In this document: positions 42,371 through 51,495 of the stretch, one piece after another
How the letters are laid out: each line of letters opens with the position of its first letter
Numbering within the stretch: position 1 is the first letter of the stretch
Source: Ga0077555 sp050187415
GTDB taxonomy: Bacteria > Pseudomonadota > Alphaproteobacteria > Rhizobiales > Hyphomicrobiaceae
Direction: 5' to 3'
NCBI GenBank assembly: GCA_050187415.1
Contig: JBFWXN010000015.1
Location: forward strand, 1-64,000
Length of the DNA stretch: 64,000 bases
Notes under the pieces: model-generated
Told to the model about the DNA's origin: nothing
The model's input: the letters and a program-made list of their open reading frames with translations, nothing else
Databases searched by the model: none
Program-made: the position numbers and the translations under genes

Positions 42371-43748
42371 TCTGGCATGCAAGCTTCTGGTGATCGGCGC
42401 AGGTCCGGGCGGCTATGCGTGTGCCATCCGGGCCGGTCAACTCGGCATCGATACGATCATTGTCGAGGCCGGACGAGACGGCGGAACGTGCCTCAACGTT
42501 GGCTGCATTCCGTCGAAGGCTTTGATCCACGCGGCTGGCGAATTTGCCAGGCTGTCCGCTTTTGCGACGTCGGCTCCAATGGGAATTTCGGCGTCGGAAC
42601 CGGTCATAGCTTTCGAAAAGACCGAAGCCTGGAACAGGTCGATCGTGGATCGGCTGAGCCGCGGCGTGACGGCACTTCTGAAGAAGGCTGGCGTGAGGTC
42701 GCTGGCCGGGACGGCACGCTTTCGAGACGGCAAGAACGTGGTGGTCAGCACGCCCGATGGGGAGCAGCGCGTGCGAGCCGAGACTATTGTCATTGCCACC
42801 GGATCGGAGCCCGTCGCGCTGCCGTCCGTCCCGTTCGGTGGCGACGTCATCTCCTCGACCGAGGCGCTCGCGCTCCACGACCTCCCACGGCGGATGGCGG
42901 TTGTCGGCGGCGGCTACATCGGGCTCGAGATCGGCACGGCCTACGCCAAGCTCGGGACCGTCGTGACCGTCGTCGAGGCGGCCGAGCGCATCCTGCCGCA
43001 GTGGGATGCGGCTTTGACCGATCCCGTCGCACGGCGCCTGGCGGCGCTGGGCGTCGAGGTGCTGACGTCGGCCAAGGCAACCGCCTGGTCGAGTCCGGCC
43101 CTCGACGTCGAGCTGAAGGGCAAGACGACACGGATCGAGGCTGACAAGGTGTTGGTCGCCATTGGGCGGCGGCCGCGCACGACCGCGGCGGGATTACCCG
43201 ACCTGCGGCTCACGATGGCGGGTCCGTTCATCAAGATCGACGAGCGGTGCCGTACCTCAATGCGCGGCGTTTATGCGGTCGGTGATGTCACTGGCGAGCC
43301 GATGCTTGCGCACCGCGCCATCGCGCAAGGCGAAATGGTCGCGGGGATCGTCGCGGGAGAGCCGCACGTCTGGGACAGGATCGCGATCCCGGCGATCTGC
43401 TTCACGGACCCCGAGATCGTCTCGGTGGGCCTGCTGCCCGATGCTGCACGCGCTGACGGTGATGACGTGACGGTGGCCGAGTTCCCGTTCAAGGCCAACG
43501 GCCGGGCCCTGACCACGGAGCGCGACGACGGCTTCGTCCGGGTTGTCGCGCGCGGTGTCTCGGCGCAGATTGTCGGCATTCAGGCGGTCGGGGATGGTGT
43601 TTCCGAGCTATCCGCGGCCTTCGCACTGGCGCTCGAGATGGGCGCGCGGCTCGAGGATGTGGCGCAGACGATCCATGCGCACCCGACCCGAAGCGAAGCC
43701 TTCCAGGAAGCCTGTCTCCGCGGCCTCGGGCTGCCGCTCCACATCTGA
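42363..43748 (+). CDS. lpdV: Dihydrolipoamide dehydrogenase E3
   Basis: A 461-residue FAD-dependent disulfide oxidoreductase that reoxidises the E2 lipoyl group with NAD. GAGPGGYACAIRAG binds FAD, the redox pair is Cys43/Cys48 in GGTCLNVGCIPSK, GGGYIGLEIG binds NAD, GDVTGEPMLAHRA is the second FAD site, and HAHPTRSEAF holds the catalytic His and Glu. The start overlaps the E2 gene by 8 bases with GGAGG upstream. Its place in the operon and its length resemble LpdV, the E3 specific to the branched-chain complex. Confidence 0.96.
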   Translation: MPDLACKLLVIGAGPGGYACAIRAGQLGIDTIIVEAGRDGGTCLNVGCIPSKALIHAAGEFARLSAFATSAPMGISASEPVIAFEKTEAWNRSIVDRLSRGVTALLKKAGVRSLAGTARFRDGKNVVVSTPDGEQRVRAETIVIATGSEPVALPSVPFGGDVISSTEALALHDLPRRMAVVGGGYIGLEIGTAYAKLGTVVTVVEAAERILPQWDAALTDPVARRLAALGVEVLTSAKATAWSSPALDVELKGKTTRIEADKVLVAIGRRPRTTAAGLPDLRLTMAGPFIKIDERCRTSMRGVYAVGDVTGEPMLAHRAIAQGEMVAGIVAGEPHVWDRIAIPAICFTDPEIVSVGLLPDAARADGDDVTVAEFPFKANGRALTTERDDGFVRVVARGVSAQIVGIQAVGDGVSELSAAFALALEMGARLEDVAQTIHAHPTRSEAFQEACLRGLGLPLHI

Positions 43749-43785
43749 ACCGGCGATGCAGCCCGTGCGACGTGGTCAGTGGATT

Positions 43786-43995
43786 TCAGCGAGCCCGCAG
43801 AAGGGCGACCAGCGTCAGCGACAGGCAGGCGATGACGATGAACGGCAGCCAGTTCGTATTGCCATTGTAATCGGTCATGGCCCACAGCGCCGGTGCCTTT
43901 GACATGACGAGCAATCCGGCAATGGCAAATGTCGGAACCATGACGCGCATACCTTCGTAGGCCTTGCGCACGACTTTCGCGATGAATGGCAACAT
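43786..43995 (-). CDS. Small membrane protein with two spans
   Basis: A 69-residue protein from the start at 43995, where GGGGGA lies upstream. A basic N-terminus (FIAKVVRKAYEGMR) is followed by two hydrophobic spans (VMVPTFAIAGLLVM and LPFIVIACLSLTLVALL) joined by a TDYNGNTNW loop. I do not recognise the family. It converges on lpdV and is divergent from putA, so it has its own promoter. Confidence 0.6.
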   Translation of the reverse strand: MLPFIAKVVRKAYEGMRVMVPTFAIAGLLVMSKAPALWAMTDYNGNTNWLPFIVIACLSLTLVALLRAR

Positions 43996-44186
43996 AGGCG
44001 CGTCCCCCGCAGTGAATTCCGACAACCAAATCCCATCGGACGGACCGGATCAAGCTGGAACGTGGTCGCGCACGAGCGGAAACGAGGTTTATCTGTGCGC
44101 TCGACGGGCGGTGCTGGCCGCGTCGACCTCTGCTAATCTCCGACGACTCTGACGGCATTCGGCCGAAGCGTGGCTCGGAGAACGGC

Positions 44187-47100
44187 GTGGCGACCAACAA
44201 CGCAGGCGGATCGTCTTCCCACGGTGCGACCCGGCCGCCCGAGCATTCGGCGGCGGCAGCGTCTCGCCTGCCCCCGCGCGCCGCCATCGCTGGCAGCTAT
44301 CTGGCGCCCGAGCGGGCTCTGATCCAAGCTCTGGCCGACGCCGTGGATTTGGGACGCGACCTCGCGAAGGACGTCGGTGCACGCGCGACCCGCCTCGTCG
44401 AGGCCGTCCGCCGAAGCAGGGGGCGTCACGGCGGCATCGATGCGTTTCTTCAAGAGTACGGTCTGACCAGCGAGGAAGGCGTCATCTTGATGTGCCTCGC
44501 CGAGGCGCTGCTGCGTATTCCCGATGCCGAGACGGCAGATGAGCTTATCGCCGAGAAGATCGGAGCTGGCGATTGGGACCGCCATCTCGGTCATTCTGAC
44601 AGTCTTTTCGTCAATGCCTCGACCTGGGGCCTGATGCTGACGGGAAACATCGTGCGGCTCGGCAAGTCGGGAGAGGGTGGTCCGCTCGGCCTTGTGAAGC
44701 GCGTCGTGTCGCGAGCTGGCGAGCCGGTCATTCGGCAAGCCGTGCGGCAAGCGATGCGCATCATGGGCGACCAGTTCGTACTTGGCCGCACCATCGGCGA
44801 GGCGCTCGACAGGGCGAACGCATTCGAGGGCAACGGAACGCGCTTCTCCTATGACATGCTCGGCGAAGGCGCGCGCACGGCAACCGATGCGGCCCGTTAC
44901 TACGATCGCTATGTGCAGGCCATCGAGGCGATCGGCACGCATGCGGGTGGCGCTCCCGACGAAACAATCGAGACTTTGATGTCGCGGCCGGGCATCTCGG
45001 TGAAGCTCTCGGCCATTCACCCGCGCTTCGAGGCCGGCAAGCACGCGCGCCTCGACGCCGAGCTTGTGCCGCGGGTCGTTTCGCTTGCACGGCTCGCCAG
45101 GCGGCATGGGCTCTCGATGACGATCGATGCCGAGGAGCAGGATCGTCTCGACATCGGGCTCGACGTTTTCGGCCGAACCTTCATCGATCCCGCGCTTGCC
45201 GGCTGGCCGGGTCTGGGCCTCGCTGTTCAAGCCTATGGCCGGCGCGCGTTGCCGGTCCTGGAGTGGTTGCGCGCCCTTTCCGAAAGCGCGGGAAAGCGCA
45301 TGGCCGTACGTCTCGTCAAGGGCGCTTACTGGGATAGCGAGATCAAGTGGGCGCAGGAGCGTGGCCTGGCATCCTATCCGGTCTTCACCGAAAAATGCTT
45401 CACGGACGTCTCGTATCTCGCCGCGGCACGGGCGCTGTTTGCGGCGCCCGAGGCATTCTATCCGCAACTCGCCACGCACAATGCGCACACGGTTGCGGCC
45501 ATGACCGAAATCGCGGCCGGCCACGCCTTCGAGTTCCAACGGCTGCACGGCATGGGCGAAGCGCTTTATGCGGCGGTCGAAGGCGGCAGCACCATCGGTC
45601 GCCCGGCCGTGCGTGTCTACGCGCCGGTCGGCGGCCACGAGGATCTGCTCGCCTATCTTGTCCGGCGCTTGCTCGAGAACGGCGCCAACACGAGTTTCGT
45701 GCACCGCCTCACCGATGATCACGCCCCGGTTGCGGACATCGTGCAGGATCCCGTCGCGGCAGCGAGGGCGCGTCTCGCGGCAATGGAGGCATCCGACGCG
45801 ATGCCGGCACCATCGGGGATCTTCCTTCCCGCCCGGCAGAACAGCGAGGGCGTGGCGCTGACCGAGGCCACGGTGCGCGAACCATTGGTTGGCGCGATGC
45901 TGGATGTGCTGGCCGAACCGTTCGAGGCAGGTCCCATTATCGATGGCGCGGCGCTTGTGGCGGGCCGGAGTGCACGATCGGTTGCGTCGCCCCACGACCG
46001 CGGCGTGATCATCGGCACCGTGCGGGACGCGGATGGCGCCGATATAGATCGCGCGATCCGGTCTGCCGAGGCCTCGTTCGCAGCATGGGATCGCGTGGGC
46101 GGAAACCAGCGGGCAACCATTCTCGAGCGCGCCGCTGCTCTGATCGAGGCGGACCGGCCGCGGTTGATGGCGGCTATCGTACGGGAGGCAGGCAAAACGC
46201 TGGAGACCGCGCACGGCGACATCCGCGAGGCGGCCGACTTCCTGCGCTATTATGCTTCCGAGGCACGTCGCATGTTCGGCGGCGCGACCCGATTGCCCGG
46301 GCCGACCGGCGAGCGCAACATGCTCGAGCTTCGCGCACGCGGCCCGTTCGCTTGTATCTCGCCGTGGAATTTTCCGATCGCGATCTTCGTCGGGCAGGTG
46401 GCAGCAGCCCTGGCGGCAGGTAACTCCGTCCTTGCCAAGCCGGCAGAGCAGACACCTATCACGGCATTTCTCGCCGTTGAGGCCCTGCACCGCGCGGGGG
46501 TGCCGGGCCGCGTCCTGCAACTTCTGCCCGGCGACGGCAAGGTTGGAGCCGCGCTCACCGGCGACAGGCGCGTAAAAGGCATTGCTTTCACAGGGTCGAA
46601 CGAGACGAGTTGGGCCATCCAGATGGCCTTGGCGCAACGGCGCGCCGAGATTATCCCGTTCATCGCCGAGACCGGCGGCATCAACGCGATGATCGCGGAT
46701 TCGAGCGCGCTCGCCGAACAGGTCGTGCGCGATGCGGTACGCTCGGCATTCGATAGTGCCGGCCAGCGCTGCTCGGCAGCACGTGTCCTCTTCCTGCACG
46801 AAGATATCGCCGAGCCCACGATCGCCATGCTTGTGGGCGCCGTCGAGGAACTCGCACTCGGCGACCCGCTGGACTATGCGACCGACATCGGTCCGGTGAT
46901 CGACGACGACGCGCGCCAGGTTTTGGACGCGCACAAGGCGCACATGGCCACGACGGCGAGGACCCTGGTCGATCTGCCCGTTCCGGAACGATGCGGCGGG
47001 GGCACCTACGTCGGTCCGGCGGCCTACGAGATCGATCGTCTCGACCGGCTTCAGAAGGAGGTGTTCGGGCCCGTTCTGCACGTCGTGCGCTACGGAAGCG

Positions 47101-47411
47101 GCCACCTCGACAAGGTGGTCGCGGCGATCAACGCGACCGGTTTCGGGCTGACGCTCGGCGTCCACTCGCGCATCGCCGGCGTGGCAGACTATGTCGCGGC
47201 GCACGCCAAGGTCGGCAATCTATACGTCAACCGCAACCAGATCGGGGCGGTCGTCGGCGCGCAGCCGTTCGGCGGCGAGGGGCTCTCCGGCACGGGCCCG
47301 AAAGCGGGCGGCCCCAACTATCTCGTGCGCTTCGCCACAGAACGCGTGCGCTCGACCGACACCACGGCAACCGGCGGCAACGTAGAGCTGCTCGGTCTCG
47401 GGCGTGCCTGA
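44187..47411 (+). CDS. putA: Bifunctional proline dehydrogenase / glutamate-semialdehyde dehydrogenase PutA
   Basis: A 1,074-residue protein that oxidises proline to glutamate in two steps with FAD and NAD. The proline dehydrogenase barrel is at about 170-480 (SVKLSAIHPRFE, VRLVKGAYWDSEIKW, ATHNAHTV). The aldehyde dehydrogenase part is at about 540-1050 (SPWNFPIAIF, FTGSNETSW, catalytic Cys near 862 in AGQRCSAARV, PFGGEGLSGTGPKAGGP). There is no ribbon-helix-helix domain at the N-terminus, so it cannot repress its own promoter as E. coli PutA does. The start is GTG at 44187 after CGGAG. No regulator gene of the PutR type is next to it. Confidence 0.97.
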   Translation: MATNNAGGSSSHGATRPPEHSAAAASRLPPRAAIAGSYLAPERALIQALADAVDLGRDLAKDVGARATRLVEAVRRSRGRHGGIDAFLQEYGLTSEEGVILMCLAEALLRIPDAETADELIAEKIGAGDWDRHLGHSDSLFVNASTWGLMLTGNIVRLGKSGEGGPLGLVKRVVSRAGEPVIRQAVRQAMRIMGDQFVLGRTIGEALDRANAFEGNGTRFSYDMLGEGARTATDAARYYDRYVQAIEAIGTHAGGAPDETIETLMSRPGISVKLSAIHPRFEAGKHARLDAELVPRVVSLARLARRHGLSMTIDAEEQDRLDIGLDVFGRTFIDPALAGWPGLGLAVQAYGRRALPVLEWLRALSESAGKRMAVRLVKGAYWDSEIKWAQERGLASYPVFTEKCFTDVSYLAAARALFAAPEAFYPQLATHNAHTVAAMTEIAAGHAFEFQRLHGMGEALYAAVEGGSTIGRPAVRVYAPVGGHEDLLAYLVRRLLENGANTSFVHRLTDDHAPVADIVQDPVAAARARLAAMEASDAMPAPSGIFLPARQNSEGVALTEATVREPLVGAMLDVLAEPFEAGPIIDGAALVAGRSARSVASPHDRGVIIGTVRDADGADIDRAIRSAEASFAAWDRVGGNQRATILERAAALIEADRPRLMAAIVREAGKTLETAHGDIREAADFLRYYASEARRMFGGATRLPGPTGERNMLELRARGPFACISPWNFPIAIFVGQVAAALAAGNSVLAKPAEQTPITAFLAVEALHRAGVPGRVLQLLPGDGKVGAALTGDRRVKGIAFTGSNETSWAIQMALAQRRAEIIPFIAETGGINAMIADSSALAEQVVRDAVRSAFDSAGQRCSAARVLFLHEDIAEPTIAMLVGAVEELALGDPLDYATDIGPVIDDDARQVLDAHKAHMATTARTLVDLPVPERCGGGTYVGPAAYEIDRLDRLQKEVFGPVLHVVRYGSGHLDKVVAAINATGFGLTLGVHSRIAGVADYVAAHAKVGNLYVNRNQIGAVVGAQPFGGEGLSGTGPKAGGPNYLVRFATERVRSTDTTATGGNVELLGLGRA

Positions 47412-47426
47412 GACATCACCGGCCGG

Positions 47427-49496
47427 CTAAGTCTCCATGATGATGAGATTGCCGACCGGATCGACGGTCGCAAGCTGTCCCGGGAGGATCAGCGTTGTCG
47501 CATCGAGCTGCGTCACGACGGCCGGGCCTTCGATCGTCGCGCCTTGGCCGAGTTTCGCCCGGTCATAGATCGGGCCGTCGGTCGTGCCTGTCTCCAGATG
47601 CATGGGCTGGCTGCCACAACGAGCGTCGCCAAGGGCACCGGCCTTCGGCAGGGCCGGCAGCCTGGGCGCCGGGAAAGTGCCGCGGGCATCGACGCGGAGC
47701 GTCACGATCTCGACGGGCGTGTCCTCCTGCGCGAACGTATAGCGCTGCTCGTGCAGCCGATGGAACGCTGCAATTGTCTCGTCGGCCCCCTGCCAGGGCA
47801 CGTCGAGTTCGAAACCCTGGTTCTCGTAGCGAACACTTGCCCAACGCGTGATGTATCGAGCCTCGGGCGGCACGGCTTCCGCATGGAACCACGCGTCGGC
47901 CTGATGCTCGAGTTCGCCGAAAACGCGCTCTATGTGTGCGACGTCGACCTCGCCGGCTCTCTGCAGAGCGGTGCGCGAGAAGGCCGCCTTCAGGCTCGAC
48001 ACCAGCAAGCCCAGCGCCGACAGGACTCCCGGCGCTGGGGGAATGAGGATGCGCGGCATGCCGAGGAGCCGCGCCAACGCTCCACCATGCAGCGGTCCGG
48101 CACCGCCGAACGGCAGCAGCGTCAGGCCCCGCGGGTCGTGGCCGCGTTCGACGGAGACGACACGGATGGCGCCGACCATGTGATTGTCGGCGATGGCCAG
48201 AATGCCCCGCGCCGCGCTCTCCACGGAGAGGCCGAGCGGGCGTGCAATACGCGTGTCGATGGCGTTGCGCGCACTTTCGACGTCGAGCTTGAATGAACCG
48301 CCGAGCAGCGCCCGCGGCAGGTGGCCGAGCACGATGTGGGCATCCGTGACGGTCGGCTCGATGCCGCCCCGCCCGTAGCAGACCGGGCCCGGCACGGCGC
48401 CTGCGCTGCGCGGCCCGACCTCCAGCCCGCCGCTGGCGCTGATACGTGCCATCGAGCCGCCACCCGCACCGATCGTGATGATGTCGACCATGGGGAGGCC
48501 GATCGGCCATTCTCCGATCCGACCGGTCGTGGTCAGGCCCGGCTCGCCGCCGCGGATCAGCGAAATGTCGGCAGACGTGCCCCCGATGTCGATGCCGATC
48601 ATGTCGCCGATACCGGCCGATGCGCCGGCATAAGCCGCGCCGACAGCGCCCGCCGCAGGCCCCGAGAGCGCCGTCTCGACCGGTGCACGGCTGACGGCAT
48701 CCGCGCCCGTGACGCCACCTGACGATTTCATCAGGAGCAGCGGCGCCTCGATGCCGAGCCCTGCGATGCGATCGCGCAGTTGCGAGACGTAACGCGAGAC
48801 CACCGGCATGACGGTGACATTGAGGATGGTCGTCATGCTCCGTTCATACTCGCGGAAGACGGCGAGGACGTCACTGGAGATGGAGATGATCGCTTCCGGG
48901 TGCTCCTGCGCCACGATTTCGGCGGCGCGTCGCTCGTGGGCGGCGTTGGCGTAGCTGTGCAGAAAGACGATGGCGACCGCCGTCACGCCCGAGACGCGGA
49001 TGGCGCGCGCGGCATCGCGTATGGCCTCCTCATCGAGGCCCTGCAACTCGTTGCCTGCGGGTCCGATGCGGCCGCCGGCCTCGTAGATGCGCGAGGCAGG
49101 GACCGGGCGCTTGGGCTTCACCCAAGAGAAGAGGCTGGCCCGGCGCGGAACCTCCTGCCGCCCGATCTCGAGAACGTAACGAAAGCCTTTCGTCGTGAGC
49201 AGAGCCGCGGGCGCGCCTTTGCCCTCGAGGATCAGGTTCGTTGCAACGGTGGTGCCGTGCAGCACGCGCTCGACGTCGCTGCCGCTTCGGGACGCCTCGT
49301 CAAGCACGGCGGCGATGCCGTTCGAAAAGCCAAGCGATGGATCTTCAGGCGTGGACGGCGTCTTGGCATTGAAGATACGGCCGGTATCGACATCGATCAG
49401 CGTCACATCGGTGAATGTTCCGCCGGTATCGATCCCAACCACTGCGCGCGCGCGTTCGGTACGCGAGGGCGCCCCGGTTATCTTTTCGCTTGGCAT
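47427..49496 (-). CDS. hyuA: Hydantoinase/oxoprolinase family protein, subunit A
   Basis: A 689-residue protein of the HyuA family, with an actin-like ATPase fold (VGIDTGGTFTDVTLID at the start, DIGGTSADISLI near 370). Pairs of HyuA and HyuB hydrolyse N-methylhydantoin, 5-oxoproline or related cyclic amides, or act as acetone or acetophenone carboxylase parts, using ATP. The start shares one base with the hyuB stop (TGATG) and has GAGGCG upstream. It converges on putA. The substrate is undecided. Confidence 0.93.
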   Translation of the reverse strand: MPSEKITGAPSRTERARAVVGIDTGGTFTDVTLIDVDTGRIFNAKTPSTPEDPSLGFSNGIAAVLDEASRSGSDVERVLHGTTVATNLILEGKGAPAALLTTKGFRYVLEIGRQEVPRRASLFSWVKPKRPVPASRIYEAGGRIGPAGNELQGLDEEAIRDAARAIRVSGVTAVAIVFLHSYANAAHERRAAEIVAQEHPEAIISISSDVLAVFREYERSMTTILNVTVMPVVSRYVSQLRDRIAGLGIEAPLLLMKSSGGVTGADAVSRAPVETALSGPAAGAVGAAYAGASAGIGDMIGIDIGGTSADISLIRGGEPGLTTTGRIGEWPIGLPMVDIITIGAGGGSMARISASGGLEVGPRSAGAVPGPVCYGRGGIEPTVTDAHIVLGHLPRALLGGSFKLDVESARNAIDTRIARPLGLSVESAARGILAIADNHMVGAIRVVSVERGHDPRGLTLLPFGGAGPLHGGALARLLGMPRILIPPAPGVLSALGLLVSSLKAAFSRTALQRAGEVDVAHIERVFGELEHQADAWFHAEAVPPEARYITRWASVRYENQGFELDVPWQGADETIAAFHRLHEQRYTFAQEDTPVEIVTLRVDARGTFPAPRLPALPKAGALGDARCGSQPMHLETGTTDGPIYDRAKLGQGATIEGPAVVTQLDATTLILPGQLATVDPVGNLIIMET

Positions 49497-51301
49497 CAAT
49501 CGAGCGCCTCCGCGTAGCCATGCTGGTGGAAGAGGCATGTGGTTGGACGATCCGAGCGCCGCCTGGCCGTTGCCTCTTCGTCGACGCCACGCTGGTCCGG
49601 CGTCATGACGACACCGTAGTCGCGCTCGGCACTTTCGCGGCTGACGAAACCGCAGGCCACATCCTCGCGGACGCGTTCGGGCTCACGATCGTAGGGGTGG
49701 CCGAAGCCGCCGCCGCCGCCGGTTTCGATACGAATGCGATCGCCGCGGCGCACGATGTTTCCATCGCTGAGAGGTTTCAGGACGCGCTCGTCAGGCCCGC
49801 CCGGATTGACGATGCATCGGCCGCTGCGTGCCGCCATGCCACCAGCCACGCCCCAGGGCGGGTTCTCGACGCTGTCGATGCGCATCGAGATCATGGCCTC
49901 GTCGGCCAGCACCTCGACCTCTCGAACGAGGCCGCATCCGCCGCGCCATCGACCGGGTCCGCCCGTGTCGCGGTTGATCGCATAGGCGAGCACCCGGATC
50001 GGAAACACGCTGTCGAGAAACTCCGACGGGAAGTTTTCCTGCGCGACGAGATAGACCGCATCGTTGCCGTCCGCCGTCGGCCGCGCGCCATATCCGACCG
50101 CCAATCCGTCGGACAGCAGGAACAGCCGGCCCTTGTCGTCCAGTCCGCGCAGATACCAGATCACGTAGGCGCTGTGCGCGGCCATTGCGTTACCCCCGGT
50201 CGCCACGTTGAGCAACCCGAGGCACGCGGCCATGTTGCGCATCATGGTGATGCCGCGCATGCCCAGGGGGGCCGGAAATCGCGGCTTGAGGATCGAGCCC
50301 TCGCGCAGCTTGACCTCGTCGAAGGCACGCTCGGCGCCGGCGTTGAGCATCACCTTGCCGCCGCCGAGGAGATAGGCGCCGAACACCATCGCCGGCACGG
50401 CCGGGCTCATCAGGAAGTTGACGGGGCCTCGCACCTGGTCGTCGCTGCCGGTCGCGTCGAGCGTGATGCGGTCTTCGCAGACCGCCATGCGGTAGTGCAA
50501 TCGGATCGGGCCGCTGCCGTGCCCGTCTCCATCGACGCGTTCGGTGAACGTGTATTCGCCGTCCGGCACGAGCTGGCGCAAGCGCGACCGGGTCTCGCGC
50601 TCGGTTTCGGCGATGAGTTGCCGGAAGGCATCGCACGCGCGCTCCCGGCCGAACCGGGTGAACAGATCCTGCATGCGCTGCTCGCCGAGCCGGATCGCCG
50701 CCATCGACGCCCGCATATCGCCGCGGACCATGTCGGGAAAGCGCGAATTGCGCACGAACACGCGCTGCAGCGCGTCGTCGACGACGCCGCCCCGCGCGAG
50801 ACGCACGGGCGGGATGATGATGCCCTCCTGCCAGATGTCGATGCAGTCCGGAGAGAGCGAGCCGGGGCGCATGCCGCCGATGTCGTTGAAGTGCGCCCAC
50901 GATTGCGCAAAGCCCGAAAGCTTGCCTTCCGCGAACACGGGCGCGAGCAGGACCTGGTCGGGAGAATGCGACACGGCACCGTTGGAGGCATAGCAGTCGT
51001 TGAACCAGTAGATGTCTCCCGGCTGCATCGTCGACAGGGGATAGTGCTCGCTGACCGGTGTCACCACGTCGCCGAAGATCGGCAGGCTGGAGCCGGCGAT
51101 GAGCTGGCCCTTCGCATCGAATAGCGCCGCGTAGAAGTCCTTCTTCTCGCGGATGAACGGCGACATCGCGGTGCGCTCGATCAGCGCTTCCATTTCGCTC
51201 TGGATGGCTCTGAGTGCGCCCCGGATGATCTCGACGGCGACCGGATCGCAGGTTTCGCCGCGCGGATTGCAATCGTCCGCCGGCGTCATTGCCATCGACA
51301 T
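49496..51301 (-). CDS. hyuB: Hydantoinase/oxoprolinase family protein, subunit B
   Basis: A 601-residue HyuB protein. DPVAVEIIRGALRAIQSEMEA, RTAMSPFIREKKDF, GDIYWFNDCYASNGAVSH and TGGPGRWRGGCGL are conserved in the family, and the C-terminal GGGGGFGHPYDRE is typical. The start at 51301 follows GGAAGGA by 8 bases. It is the first gene of the hyuBA operon and is divergent from the ABC importer at 51,496. The 194-base gap between should hold both promoters and may link uptake and hydrolysis. Confidence 0.93.
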   Translation of the reverse strand: MSMAMTPADDCNPRGETCDPVAVEIIRGALRAIQSEMEALIERTAMSPFIREKKDFYAALFDAKGQLIAGSSLPIFGDVVTPVSEHYPLSTMQPGDIYWFNDCYASNGAVSHSPDQVLLAPVFAEGKLSGFAQSWAHFNDIGGMRPGSLSPDCIDIWQEGIIIPPVRLARGGVVDDALQRVFVRNSRFPDMVRGDMRASMAAIRLGEQRMQDLFTRFGRERACDAFRQLIAETERETRSRLRQLVPDGEYTFTERVDGDGHGSGPIRLHYRMAVCEDRITLDATGSDDQVRGPVNFLMSPAVPAMVFGAYLLGGGKVMLNAGAERAFDEVKLREGSILKPRFPAPLGMRGITMMRNMAACLGLLNVATGGNAMAAHSAYVIWYLRGLDDKGRLFLLSDGLAVGYGARPTADGNDAVYLVAQENFPSEFLDSVFPIRVLAYAINRDTGGPGRWRGGCGLVREVEVLADEAMISMRIDSVENPPWGVAGGMAARSGRCIVNPGGPDERVLKPLSDGNIVRRGDRIRIETGGGGGFGHPYDREPERVREDVACGFVSRESAERDYGVVMTPDQRGVDEEATARRRSDRPTTCLFHQHGYAEALD

Positions 51302-51495
51302 GGTGAAGTCCTTCCTTTTCGAGACCCGAGGGTGGCAAAGCCTCGGCCTGTTCGCAACGTGGCCGGATGCCCTCGTCTTGGTCACCTATGCCCACGATTG
51401 AGGCAAAGCTTGCCGCGCTCGGCCGGGCAAGGCCCTTGAGACCATGCCGGGTGCATGCGAGCATGGGACAAAAGCGGCCGCAACGGAGGGTACAA

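Noticed and set aside
44133..47204. Very long open frame (over 1,000 codons) on the strand opposite putA
   Set aside because: It is His/Arg/Asp-rich, has no domain, and mirrors the codon bias of a certain gene; long antisense frames are expected in high-GC DNA.
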